A stretch of DNA of 64,000 nt from Zea mays (taxonomy: Eukaryota > Streptophyta > Magnoliopsida > Poales > Poaceae): positions 270,156,622 to 270,220,621 of the forward strand of contig NC_050096.1 of NCBI RefSeq assembly GCF_902167145.1, given 5' to 3'. Of the stretch, positions 9,811 to 21,671 are shown in pieces (position 1 is the first letter of the stretch; the number at the start of each line of letters is the position of its first letter). The translations under genes and the position numbers were made by a program. Below the pieces are notes generated by a model that was not told the DNA's origin, ran no database searches, and saw only the letters and a program-made list of their open reading frames with translations.

Positions 9811-11566
9811 ACTCAGCTACCCTCTCCCTCTCCACATACACTCAACACCCTCAGCCAAGGCAAACACCCACCCACTCAGTTACTCCGCCCTGCCGGCTAC
9901 ACGCATAGTGTCGCTTCGCCTCCAGTCCACCATCCTGGTAAGCACCTCCGCTCCACCACCAGTAATATCACAACACCACATGACACAGATTCTACTCAAG
10001 ACTCTACCCATCCATATATCGCTATTTTGACCGCTTTACTAAATATTTGTTGGTATACTTGCTGGTTTGTATGTTTGCTTGTTCGTGTTGCATAGTTATC
10101 GGAGCATTCGTGCCGTCTCGTGGAGGCCAGATCTGCAAGTCTACGCTAAGCAGTGGAGCTAGAAGCCAGTTCCGCGAGCTCCCCTTCCCCCTTCGCCGGA
10201 TAAGCACGGCAAGCTCACTGGATCCCTTTGATGCATAAATTACCTATGATTTTTCAACCACAACCCTCAGCGTGTTATTTTATGCATGATATAATTTTGA
10301 GACAAGTTATTATGGCCACCCAGCCGCTTGCCGCAATTAATCCTTGACATATTTGTTACAAATGATTTGAGAAAAGGTGTGAGTTTTCAAAACAAAATGC
10401 TTTTCAAAATGTGTATGATGATGGGTTTTCACCCTTATCACCTTTGAGTAGGGATGATCAGGGACTCCCTGGTTTAGGGGAGGGCCTCAAGTGTTGGCTC
10501 AGCTAGTTTAGGTGTAAGCAGAAGGATTGTCCCCTCATATAAGGATCAGTTTGTCATCCTTCACTACCTGTACTCATGACAAGTACAACCACTCGAGACT
10601 ATATGGGCAGTCACTCAATCTGAACTCGTACTGTCCAAACCCCAGGGTTATGAAGGCTGGGGAGCACCGGGAGGATAAGGAGGGGGAATGTTTTGTCCGA
10701 TTTGGGCATGGCGGTGGCTGACTCCTTCCGGTATAACTGCTAAGGTAAGGATGTGCGAGGAAAGAAAGAGATTCAGATTCGGGTCTCACTAGCTATGAGA
10801 TTGCAGAGCCAGACTAGTGGGTAAAGTGTACACCTCTGCGCAGAGTTTGAAAACCTATTCGAATAGTCTGTGTCCACTGGTATGGACGAGTCTGGTGTGG
10901 TATGACAATTAATGTTTTGTTTTCAAAAGAAGGGTGCGTTTGAGAAAAGTGGTTTTTAAAAGGTCCGGCGGTTGAGCCATGAGCTATGGTGGACGGGAAG
11001 TCCAGTAACTGTTTTTGAAAATAAAAACCAGTGGGAAACTGCTGAGATACCTGGATGGTTTAGTCCAGGGGATTTTATTCTATATTGAAAAACTTCCTGC
11101 TCCTTTGGGAGAGGATGCGCTTTGAAAAATACAAAATGTTTTACAAAACAACCCTGCATAAAATATTGCTGTTTCTGCAAAATATCCTGAGCTCCACATA
11201 TTCCATGCATTATATCTGATTTCTCCATTCCGCGGGTGAAGGTGGGCTGCTGAGTATGTTTGTACTCACCCTTGCTTATTTGTTGTTTTTCAGAAAAAGG
11301 AGATCGGGTAAGAGTTACGACTGTTCCCAATCTTGCCTGTGGCTGTTGGACCCCTGAATTGCTTCGCTACGTATATCGGGCTGCTTCAGCCCCACTCTGA
11401 TGATATGTCCCGAGTTATGGACCAACTCTTAAAGTTGATCGCCACCTTTATAGGTTTGTCTCGTTTAAGTAGATCTGGAAGCATCTATTGTATAAATTTG
11501 TTTACTAGCCTCCTGGGACTAGTAGTTGTATCATATGTGAGTCCTAAAGGATTGGGGCGCTTCAGG

Positions 11567-11578
11567 TGGTATCAGAGC
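11567..11578 (+). other. Primer binding site (initiator tRNA-Met type)
   Basis: TGGTATCAGAGC lies 2 nt after the 5' LTR end. It is complementary to the 3' end of plant initiator tRNA-Met, the usual primer for plant copia and many gypsy elements. Confidence 0.8.
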
Positions 11579-11716
11579 TGTTAGGTTGGCCGTAGGACGT
11601 AACCCTTAGCCTTGATCCAAAAGTTTTTGAGTCAAAACTATTTTCTTAAAAAAACTTCTTGCTCTCATCCCTCCATTTCAAAAGTGCTTTCCCTCTTTCC
11701 TTCTCTCAGAAGTCAG

Positions 11717-12805
11717 ATGGAGGTCCGCTGCCAAACCAGCTTTTGCCAGAATGAAGATGGTTTCCCCAAGTTGCTGAGAGCATGCACAGTTCGCCTCGAA
11801 ATCAGAAGCCAGCCAGAGTATGATGGTCGTGAATTCGTCGAGCATGGCATAGAGAAGTGTGTTGTGACTGTATACATTGGATCCAGTCAGCATCATGTGG
11901 AATGGAGTGTCACTGCTGCTGGGCACAGATTCAAAGACACCTGCCAAGTCGTCGCTCGCAAGGCATTGAGGGCCCTATGTCAGATCTATGAAGAAGTGGC
12001 TGACACCCTGCTCAGATTCTTTCCGCCCTTTCAGAGAGATCATCCCGTTTGTATGGTCAGGATGCGTGCCTTAGAAGGTTAGCAGCTGCTTGAGGACGAC
12101 CCCACAGTCGTGTACCTCACTGCATAACTGCTCACCCTGGATGCACAGTATGATTTCTTGGCTCGGTACCACCGTCAGATAATTGCCCGAGTAGAAGATG
12201 CAGAGAAGCGCAACCGTAAGCTCCATGTGGATCTCACCTCAGCTCAAGCCCGTGTAGCTGCCTTGGAAAGTCGTGAAGTCATTGCTGTCGAAGCCCTGAA
12301 GAAAGCCAAGGATGAGCATGTCCAGAAGCTGATGGATGCCTACTTGGTAACCCATAACCAACGTAGAGCTCTGCGGATCCAAGAGCCTGCTTCATCCAAC
12401 CCAGTTCAACCCATGAGAGCTGAAGATCCCCAGATTCTTGAAGGTCACCCGGTCTCTACCAGAGGAGAAAAGAAGGCTTGGGAACTCCCAGAAGGAGCCA
12501 TAGTCTTGGAAGAAATTCCAATATTCCCTCGGGCTATGAATAAGCAAGAGCACCCCGAGTCCTCCTGAGATCCCCCGCCAGAGTTGTTTGAGCCCCTCAC
12601 CATGAAGAAGATTCCAGCACCCTCCCTTGAGATCAAAGAAGAAGCTGCAAGCACCCCGCCAACAGCGCTGCCCTCTGAGGAGCTACAAGAGCCAGTCCAG
12701 CTTTAAGAAGAGTTCAACCCCATGCTGCCATCTCAATCACTGCCAGAAGAAGTCATCAACATTAGCTCCCTCTTGACCCATCCAGGAGATGTCTCAGATT
12801 GAAGT
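11717..12805 (+). pseudogene. Element-specific ORF: dsRBD-like N-terminus, coiled coil, acidic Pro-rich tail
   Basis: One frame runs from ATG 11717 to about 12805, broken by stops at 12080-12082, 12125-12127, 12566-12568 and later. It has no CCHC knuckle, protease, RT or integrase. Residues about 35-95 of the first part (VVTVYIG, WSVTAAGHRFKD, ARKALRALCQIYEE) look like the beta-beta-alpha half of a double-stranded RNA-binding domain, ending in an A..AL..L helix. The next part (12158-12400) is rich in Ala, Glu, Lys and Arg with heptad character, a likely coiled coil. The tail is Pro/Glu-rich. I recall similar uncharacterised ORFs in grass retroelements, but the role is unknown. RNA binding or packaging is a guess. 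Confidence 0.55.
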
Positions 12806-14569
12806 TGTGCGCCAGCCTCGCCAGAAGAGAAGCTGTCAGATCTGAGTTAGTTATGCCCAATCCTCTACATGCATTGGGTAGTGAAGTTTTTTCTTCACTT
12901 TAGCTAGAGCCCTGCATGTATGAGAGATAATCGTGTAGACTCGTGTTTTGAAAAACTCTAATTGTGTGGCCCCCTAGGGCATTTCAAAATGAATTTCGCT
13001 TGATGTTTTCTTCCCTTTTGAGTGCATATGTGATGCTTTAACGTTAGTGCTCATAAGTTGCATTTAGCATAGTTCTCAATTCAGGAGCCAAGCAATAGTA
13101 GTTATGCTTAGCCCCCGAATCTGAGTAGACCGTGCTTTGGAAAAACTCTATTATTCCTTTATTCAAAACATTTGATTTGTTTATGCTTATCATTGCTGAG
13201 CTTGTGTGTTTTCTTTATTTTTAAGAAAGGTTTTCTCTAAAAACATAGATAACAAATTAGAGCTAATCCTCACCTTATGCTTCCATTCTCATCTAAACCC
13301 ATCTCAAGAGAAAAGTGCCTTACCCAAGAAGATACCGGGAAGCTTACCCTTGATGCCTGGAATAAGCTACAGAGGAACCTGTCCAGCTGCTCAGTCAAAA
13401 GGACCGACTGTGAGAATCAAAGCAATTCCCCTGAGTCAAAGTAAACAGAAAAAGAGGACAGAAGGAGTTATTACCATACAGAGAGGCAAAGATTCTTGGA
13501 ACCAGAGACCACAAACATCAGGGTCATTGACCCCACCACTCACTCGTGCCCCCCGCACGCGTGCCCGCCTACATGCGCACCACCACCGCCCCACGCCCCC
13601 TTTTTGCAGTGCACCCACCACCATTACCGCCAGCAACACCACCACCCCATCGTGCCTATTGCCTCATGTCACCTGCTCCATCACTACCACTCCACACCCC
13701 CCGAGCACCCCGCTCGCCTATAAAACCCCCACACCAGCTCCCTCAGTTCCCATCCCAAGCAAAACACACCTGACAAAATCCCCTCTACTAAATCGCAAGC
13801 AACTCCATTTTCCACTCCCTCGCCACTAAGATCACAATGCTTGGTGATTCTTGGGTTGAAGACTGTTGTACATGGTTCATAGTCTTTGGTTTCCTCCTCT
13901 GTATGATGGTAATACTCTTTGATAGAGTCCTCCAGTGGGAAGAGCAAAGAGAAAAAAAGGATCAGTGAAAAGAAAACAGTGAAGAGAAGATAAGAAGAAG
14001 GTTCTCCCAGAATCAACCCTGTGTCAGTCATTTCTCCGCAGTCTGCTCAAGCAGCAACAGCAGAAGAAGGCCCTATAACACCCTTGTTATGTGGTACTTC
14101 AAGGAGTTCAAATCCCCGAGATTCAAGAGTTCTACCTCATTCTTTTTAAGTGGGGTAGTGTTCCAGTAAGGTTCCTATGGAGAAAACGAAGAAGGCCTAT
14201 AGCAAGCTTGTGGAGGACCAGATCATCAAAGCATATAAGTTTCTGGATGAGAAGTAGTCACCCAAGTTCCATTGAAGAAGCACCAGAAGACTAATCAAGG
14301 AAGGAATCCATGTGGGAGTTTGCAAGAGGAAGGTTTGTGTGTTGGCATCGATGCTTCTTCAATAAGCTAGCTGCCAAGCAAAACCTAGAAGCCTGAAGAT
14401 GATCCTTGAGTAGCCAGAATCAGAGTTTGCAATCAGCAACCGGATGCTCCTCAAAGGCCAGATGTTGTTGAAGTTCCATCTCCTCAAAGAGTCTGCAAAG
14501 TGAAGATATGTAGCTGAAGTAAAGCTATACCCATAACCCTTCTAAGCCGAATCTCGAGGACGAGATTCA
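12806..14569 (+). other. Internal region of long-LTR element: TATA core and Pro/Thr/His-rich open frame
   Basis: No retroviral domain is present. A frame open from 13206 to 13829 encodes first basic then Pro-Thr-His-rich low-complexity sequence (13540-13760), probably not a real protein. A TATAAAA at 13719-13725 in C-rich DNA, followed by CT-rich sequence, looks like a plant core promoter, possibly captured. 13830-14560 has scattered short frames only. The CTCGAGGACGAGATTC word near 14552 is common just before the 3' LTR of grass gypsy elements. Confidence 0.5.
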
Positions 14570-14587
14570 TTTTAAGTGGGGTAGATC
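14570..14587 (+). other. Polypurine tract before 3' LTR
   Basis: TTTTAAGTGGGGTAGATC directly precedes the TG of the 3' LTR at 14588; the AAGTGGGGTAGA part is the plus-strand primer. Confidence 0.7.
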
Positions 14588-15897
14588 TGTAGCATCCCAA
14601 AAATTCAAATCTTGAAAGTTTCTCAAACTCGCTCTAAATTCAAAATGAACTTCAAATTTCATTTCAAAATGTTTGTTTGCGAGTTTATATCAGCAAATAA
14701 AAATATAGTGGTCTATATTCCCTCCAAAATCCTCCTCAAAATATCCTACAAATATTTCCCCAGTGATCACCCTCAAATTCTTTCCAGAAATATTGTCTAG
14801 ATATTTCCCCCGTAATCCCCCTCAAGTTATTTCTAGAAATATTGCCCAGATATTCCACCGATATATCTCCAAGTATTTTCTTCCTGAGAAATACCTTCAG
14901 AATCATTTTTCAAGTCCCTACAAATATTTTCTTCATAACTTTCCTCATGCTCATATGTATGCCTCCGGTGTCATACGGTGAGCTCTACAAGCTAATTACA
15001 CTCATATAAGACAAATCCATGCTAATCTCCCACTAATCCTCTCATCCTCCCACTAATCCTCTCATCCCTCCCCCTAATCCCCCCACCATGGCTATAAATA
15101 GAGGGGCAAGGGCCTCCTCTCATCCCACCCCAAGCCATTTCATGGCAACTCTCTCCACTCCCCCCACACGCCCACTACACCTCCCACACAAGCACCCACT
15201 AGCACAAGGATCGTTCGGTCGTTCTTCGATCGTTCGCCCCTGTTATTAGTTTGTTTGTTCGTTCGTCCGATCGTTTGATAGTTCGTCCGATCGTTCATGG
15301 TTCGTTCGTCCGTTCGTCCGTTCGTTCGTCCAAATAATTTTTTTCCTGTCGTTATGCTGCTGAAATTTCGATCGTTCGTTCGTTCGATCATTCGATCGTT
15401 CATCATTCGTTCATAGTTCCTATTCATCGTTCATCGTCCCGATTCATCGTTCTTCCAGATAATCTTTATCCTGCCGTTATGCTGCCAAAATTCCGATCGT
15501 TCGTTCGTTTAATCATTCGATCGTTCGTCTGTTCGTTCACAGTTCCTATTCATCGTTCATCGTTCGTTCATCGTCACTATTCATCGTTCATCGTTCGTCA
15601 TTCGTTCATACGACTATTCAGCATCACTATTCACTGTTACTATTCATCGTTACTATTCATCACCGTTACTATTCATTGTTACTATTCACCGACCCTATTT
15701 ATCATCGTTGCTATTCATCGATGATATCTATGGTAACTTTTTCGTTGTCACTATTCATTGTTACTATTCATCGATCATCCGATCACCCCAAATTTCAACT
15801 ACTCATCCATCATGTTGTCCAGTCCACCTAAGACCAGCCAGACCCATACTCCAGTCATACGAACTCCGGTGACTGTGATTTTCCTTCTAGTGGGAAC

Positions 15898-15958
15898 TTC
15901 CCATGTGGTCACCCATCCCAGGTTTCTCCAAGTTGAGCACGCTTAACTTTGAGATTCC
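15898..15958 (-). promoter_or_regulatory. 5S rRNA-derived segment, copy in right LTR
   Basis: Same arrangement as at 9505-9565: box C complement at 15907-15918 and box A complement at 15936-15949, both unchanged although the surrounding LTR has diverged. Confidence 0.8.
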
Positions 15959-16548
15959 TTTGAACCAGGCTTCCAAACTCCGATTCTAATAATTCTTGTT
16001 TCTAAATTCTTATCAAACTATTCCCTATCCAACCATGTCATCCCTTAAGCATGGTTCATGTTCCAGGAAACTCCCAAAATACTCTTGTCCCATATTGTGC
16101 CTATAACTCTCCTGTTCATACTAAGTCAGACGATTCATTCGTCACTATTCTCATCAACAATGAACTTCACTGTGCTACACCACATACACCCAGCTATAAA
16201 TACACCCAGCTACCCTCTCCCTCTCCACACACACTCAACACCCTCAGCCAAGGCAAACACCCCACCCACTCAGTTACTCCGCCCTGCTCGCTACACGCAT
16301 AGTTTCGCTTCGCCTCTAGTCCACCCTCCTGGTAAGCACCTCCGCTCCACCACCAGTAATATCACAACACCACATGACACAGATTCTACTCAAGACTCTA
16401 CCCATCCATATATCGCTATTCTGACCGCTATACTAAAAATTTGTTGGTATACTTGCTGGTTTATATGTTTGCTTGTTCATGTTGCATAGTTATCGGAGCG
16501 TTCGTGCCGTCTCGTGGAGGCTAGATCTGCAAATCTAAGCTAGGTAGT

Positions 16549-18301
16549 TGTCGGTGTTTCGACCCCAGGGGGTCCCTGGACCGACGAGTAAATTGTCGCT
16601 GCGTGCCCCAGCCCAGATGGGTCGGCGCGAGACGGGACACAAAGGGGGGAGAACAGCGAGGGGAAACCGTGGCCTTCGTGTTGTCCTACGCCCAGGGCGG
16701 CTGGATGCGCTTGCAGTAGGGGGTTACAAGCGTTCGCGCGGGAGTGAGAGAGAGAGAGCGAGAGCCTTATGCGCCGGCCCGTTCTCCCGCGCGGCCAACC
16801 TCTCTTCGTACGAGAGCCCTGGACCTTCCTTTTATAGACGTAAGGAGAGGGCTCAGGTGTACAATGGGGGGTGTAGCAGTGTGCTAACGTGTCTAGCAGA
16901 GAGGAGCTAGAGCCCTAAGTACATGCCGTCGTGGCAGTCGGAGAGGTTTTGGCACCCTGTTCATGTGATGTCGTGGCCGTCGGAGGAGCGCTGGAGCCCT
17001 GCGGAAGTACAACTGTCGGGGCTGTCGGGTCCTTGCTGACGTCTCCTTGCTGACATAAGGGGCTGGGAGCTGCTGCTGTCATGGAGCGTGCGGGATGTCA
17101 TCATTACTTTTTTACCGGGGCGAGCCAGATGGGACGCCGGTCTTGTTCCCCGTAGCCTGAGCTAGCTAGGAGCAGGGTAATGATGGCCCCCTGGCGATGT
17201 GGCTGGTCCAGACCCGAGTTTGGGCGAGGTGGCAATTCCTCCGAGGTCGAGGTTGAGTCCGAGCTCTGGGGTCGGGTGAGGCGGAGTCCATCGTCTTCCG
17301 GAGCCGAGGCCGAGTCCGAGCCCTGGGGTCGGGCGAGGCGGAGTTTGTCGTCTCCCGGAGCCGAGGCCGAGTCTGAGCCCTGGGGTCGGGCGAGGCGGAG
17401 TTCGTCGTCTTCCAGAGCCGAGGCCGAGTCCGAGCCCTGGGGTCGGGCGAGGCAGAGTTCGTCGTCTTCCAGAGCCGAGGTCGAGTCCGAGCCCTGGGGT
17501 CGGGCGAGGCGGAGTTCGTCGTCTTCCGGAGTCGAGGCCGAGTCCGAGCCCTAGGGTCGGGCGAGGCGGAGTTTGTCGTCTCCCGGAGCCGAGGCCGAGT
17601 CCGAGCCCTAGGGTCGGGCGAGGCGGAGTTCGTCGTCTTCCGGAGCCGAGGCCGAGTCCGAGCCCTGGGGTTGGGCGAGGCGGAGTTCGTCGTCTTCCGG
17701 AGCCGAGACTAAGGCCGAATCTGAGCCCTGGGGTTGGGCAAGGCGGAGTTCGTCGTCTTCCGGGGCCGAGACAGGGCCGAGTCCTGGGGTCGGGCGAGGC
17801 GGAGCTTCCTATGTCGCCCGAGGCTGGACTTAGCCGCTGTCAACCTCACTCTGGCGAGTGGCACGACAATCAGAGCAGGGCAGGCGGCACTGTATTCCAG
17901 TCATGTCGGTCAGTGGAGCGGCAAAGTGACTGCCGTCACTTCGGCCTTGTCGACTGGAGCGCGCGTCAGGATAAGATGTCAGGCGATCCTTGCATTAAAT
18001 GCTCCTGCGATATGGTCGGTTGGTGTGGCGATCTGTCCAAGGTTGCTTCTCTGCGAAGACTAGGCCTCAGGCGAGCCGAAGGTGTGTTCGTTGCTTGAGG
18101 GGGCCCTCGGGCGAGATGTGAATCCTCGGGGGTCGGCTGCCTTTGCCCGAGGCTGGGCTCGGGCGAGGCGAGATCGTGTCCCTTGAGTGGACTGAGCCTT
18201 GACCTTAATCGCGCCCATCAGGCCTTTGCAGCTTTGTGCTGATGGGGGTTACCAGCTGAGATTAGGAGTCTTGGGGGTACCCCCAATTGTGGTCCCCGAC
18301 A
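16549..18301 (-). repeat. 3' LTR of Tat gypsy element
   Basis: 1753 bp, TGTCGG...CCGACA on the plus strand. It holds a tandem array of 57-bp units (17262-17800). It differs from the other LTR by visible substitutions and small indels every few tens of bases, so the element is older than the copias inside it. Confidence 0.88.
17262..17800. repeat. 57-bp minisatellite in gypsy LTR (left copy)
   Basis: About nine units of 57 bp, seen as CCCTGGGGTCGGGCGAGGCG recurring at 17321, 17378, 17435, 17492 and onward, each with GTCGTCTTCCGGAGCCGAGG. Since 57 is a multiple of three, several frames stay open across it and mimic Glu/Ser/Arg-rich proteins. Confidence 0.9.
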
Positions 18302-20349
18302 GTAGCCCCCGAGCCCCGAAGGGAGTGTTGGCACTCGCTTGGAGGCTTTTGTTGCACTTTTTTGTAAGGGGACCGGCCTTTCTCGGTTGCATTTTGTTCC
18401 AGTGGGTGCGTGCGAGCGCACCCGCCGGGTGTAGCCCCCGAGGCCTCGGAGGAGTGTTTTGACTCCTTCGAGGTCTTAGTGCCTTTCATGATGGCTCGGC
18501 CGGTTTGGTCGTTCCCTCATGCGAACTGGCCGTAGCCCGGGTGCATAGTCGAGTCCCAAGTTCTCGGGCTGGTATGTTGACGCTGTCAACGGTTTGGCCG
18601 GAGCCGGGTTTGCGAGAGCAGCCCCCGAGCCTCCGCACAGAGCGAGAGGACGGTCAAGGACAGACTCGGCTTTTTTCATACGCCCTTGCGTCGCCTTTCC
18701 GCAAGGAGGAGGGGGGAAAGCGCCATGTTGCCCTCGGAGGGCGCCGAACATGGTGTCTCTAGTGAGTTGCTAGCGGGTAATCCGAGTGGACGCCCGTGCC
18801 CCATTCGTTAGGGGTCGGCTAGTGGCCCAGAGGCGCGCTCCAAAAGTACCTGCGGGTGATTCGCCGGACCCGGTCCCCTTTTGACGGGGTCCGAGGGCTC
18901 GATGCCTCCCTCTGGTGGGATTCCGTTACGAAAATCGCTCCCACTGGTCTCAGAAATGTCCTAGGGTACCTCGGGAGCGTAGCCCAAGCCTTGGTTATGT
19001 ATCGAACGTACCCAGGGTCATCCCTCGCTCTGCGTGCTCTGAGGTGGCTGTCGAACCCTTCGGGGGCCAGCCTACGAACCCCTGATCAGTAGTGGGCGTG
19101 GAGCCCGAGTGGCCTGAGGCGGTCGTTGAACCCTTCCGAGGGGCCAGCCTTTGAACCTCTGACCAGTAGTGGGCGCGGAGCCCGAGTGCTCTGAGGCGGC
19201 TGTTGAACCCTTCCGAGGGGCCAGCCTTCGAACCTCTGATCAGTAGGGGGGCTCGGGGCTCGTTTCCTTCGTGGAGAAGGATCCCTTTCGGAGTATCCCC
19301 TTTCTCGGTCCCTGTGGCAAGAGAGAGAAAGAGGAAGTGGAAAAGGATACGAAATTGAACGACGTGGCGCACCTTTTTTGACGCGGTCATTATGGCGGAG
19401 GTGAAGCGTCGCCCGCTTTGCCTGCCAAAGGTGCCGCCTGCCCTGCCATAGAGTTAATGCGACGGGACGAGTGGTTGGTGGGGTAGCCGTTGTGCGTGCG
19501 CGAGCCGTTCGAGGAACGGAACACGAGCGCGTTGTCTTCATGCCGTGGGAGAGGGCTCTCTCGCTGTCCTAGGAGGGGACATGAGCCTGCAGACGACTTG
19601 ACCGCTGCTTCTGCCCACCTGCTGCCGTCATTACTGTCGGCCCATTTCTGGCCGTATCGACCGTCGCGCCTTCTCCCGCGGCTGATCGACCGATGACCGG
19701 CGTGCCTGGTTGGCGCTGCTGGGCCGTGCGCAGGGTTGCCTCGAGTTGCGGCACCGGTTCCGCAGTCGAGGAGGCGTGGGACTAGCGCGAGTGGCGGTGC
19801 AGTTTCTCGCACGTAGTAATCGGCACGCCGGTTACATGACGTGTGGGCCTGGGCCTCAAAGCTGGACGCGGCGAAGTCGAAAGGGTGCGCCCCCTTGGTG
19901 CGGTTGCATGCCGCCTGCATGGCGGTTCGCCCTTTCACCCGCTGGTCCGGGCGATAGTGGAGGAATGCTTGTAACCGCTGGGCTGTTGTGCGCTCCGCAC
20001 GTGGCGGTCTGGCTTCTTCTGTCCTGGGGCAGCTTGCATGACGCGTGGGACCCAGCCCCCGTGTCGTAGGGGGAGGACCTTGGAGCGTGTTGGAGAAGAC
20101 TCAATCCGCGATGGCTGAGGACGCAAGTGGGGAGAGTCGCCTTTAAAAGGGGGTGACCCCCTTAGACGGCAACCATGTCTTCGCACTTTCCTCATGCGTC
20201 GCGTCCTTCCGCCTTCCGAGCCACCGGATGGGGAGCGCTCGCGTCGCTTTTGTCTTGTTGTTGTTGGAGGAACACAACTCCACGGAAGTTGGTACCTTTC
20301 AGCCATCGCTCGGCTTCAAGGATTTTCATCAGGCAGCTCGGCTGCATCC
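18302..20349 (-). other. Tat gypsy 3' non-coding region, distal part
   Basis: GC-rich internal DNA between the 3' LTR and the copia insertion. A purine-rich tract (CTCGGGGGCTAC on the minus strand) adjoins the LTR at 18302. It contains three tandem units of about 76 bp at 19037-19247. Several open frames exist on both strands but none carries a motif I know; long non-coding spacers here are usual in Tat elements. Confidence 0.6.
19037..19247. repeat. Tandem repeat, about 76 bp x 3
   Basis: Units start at 19037, 19112 and 19189. Each has (CT)CTGAGG, GAACCCTTC, GGGGCCAGCCT and AGTAGTGGGCG landmarks. Confidence 0.8.
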
Positions 20350-21621
20350 TGAAAGGGAAATGTGCCCTTGGGCCATTTCTAAGTATTTTGGTGATTGAGT
20401 GCAAACACAAGTGCTTAAATGTGAAAATATGCCCATGGATGGACAAGTTGCAAATCACAAGTTAAGGTATGTTTCTAAGCCTTAGTACATTGGTTTTGTG
20501 TACTAATATATTTGTCTAAGTGTTAGAAACAGAAAGAAGAAGAAGAAGAGAAGACTTGGCTGTGTGCAGCCAAGGGGCTGCTTCGGTTTGGGGCACCGGA
20601 CTGTCCGGTGGTGCACCGGACAGTGTCCGGTGGTGCACCGGACAGTGTCCGGTGCGCCAGGCTGCCTCGGCCGAAGAGGCCGCTCTCGGTTTTTTCTCCG
20701 GCGACTTCGGCTAAAATTCACCGGACTGTCCGGTGAGCACCGGACTGTCCGGTGAGCCAACGGTCGGCCGGGCCAACGGTCGGCCGCGCGATCGGCGCGC
20801 GACACGTGGCCGAGCCAACGGTCGGAAGGAAGCACCGGACTGTCCGGTGTGCACCGGACTGTCCGGTGCGCCAGATCTGCAACGGTCGGCAACGGTCGGC
20901 TTCGCCATTTAAGGAAACAAATCGGGCACCGGACAGTGTCCGGTGTGCACCGGACTGTCCGGTGCGCCACGAGACAGAAGGCAAAGATGGCCTTCCAGAT
21001 TTGTTCCCAACGGCTCCTAGCTGCCTTGGGGCTATAAAAGGGACCCCTAGGCGCATGGAGGAAAACACCAAGCATTCCTTGAGCACTCTTGATCACTCAC
21101 ACATCAATCTCGCGCACTTGTTCAACATTCTAGTGATTTGAGCTCCGTTCTAGTGTGCTAGTCTTTTGAGCTCAAGTCTGGGTCTTGTGTGTGCGTATTC
21201 GCTGTGATCTTTGTGTCGTGTGTGAGTTGCTAATCCCTCCCTTGCTCTGTGATTCTCTGTGAACATCTTTTGTAAGGGCGAGAGGCTCCAAGTTGTGGAG
21301 ATTCCTCGCAAACGGGATTAAGAAAAGAAAAGCAAGAACACTGTGGTATTCAAGTTGATCATTGGATCACTTGAGAGGAGTTGAGTGCAACTCTCGTCCG
21401 TTGGGACGCCACAACGAGGAGTAGGCAAGTTTTGTACTTGGCCGAACCACGGGATAACCACTGTGTCATCTCTGTGATTGGATTCTTGTGGTTATTGTGT
21501 TTTGACTCCTCTCTAGCCACTTGGCATAAACTGTGCTAACACTTAACAAGTTTTTGTGGCTTAAGTTTTGAAGTTTTTACAGGATCACCTATTCACCCCC
21601 CCCCCCCTCTAGGTGCTTTCA
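20350..21621 (+). repeat. 5' LTR of copia 1
   Basis: 1272 bp, TGAAAGGG...TTTCA. U3 carries nine copies of the near-palindrome CACCGGAC(T/AGT)GTCCGGTG between 20597 and 20967. GGCTATAAAAGGG at 21029-21041 is the TATA box. A C-run and CTCTAGG precede the end. Confidence 0.95.
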
Positions 21622-21623
21622 AT

Positions 21624-21636
21624 TGGTATCAGAGCC
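21624..21636 (+). other. Primer binding site of copia 1
   Basis: TGGTATCAGAGCC, two bases after the LTR, complementary to the 3' end of initiator tRNA-Met. Confidence 0.9.
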
Positions 21637-21671
21637 GTTCTCTTCAAGAAAGGGACTAACCGCCCGAAGAG

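Larger units (their letters stand above)
8218..11564 (+). repeat. 5' LTR of the long-LTR gypsy-like element
   Basis: 3347 bp, TG...CA. It contains two TATA-type cores about 1.1 kb apart (8708 and 9802), a 5S rRNA-like segment in antisense between them, and a low-complexity region (8830-9400) built from GTTCGTTCGTCC and TACTATTCATCG words. Short ORFs are present but show no family motifs. The right LTR shows the same order of parts with moderate divergence, so the insertion is not recent. Confidence 0.85.

Noticed and set aside
13206..13829. 207-codon Pro/Thr/His-rich ORF in the long-LTR element
   Set aside because: Low complexity, contains a TATA core, and has no domain; kept only as a note.
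17262..17800. Possible CRISPR-like array
   Set aside because: Units are directly adjacent with no unique spacers, and the host is a plant; it is a minisatellite.
17180..18063. Glu/Ser-rich ORFs in the gypsy LTR
   Set aside because: Produced by the 57-bp minisatellite, whose period is a multiple of three.
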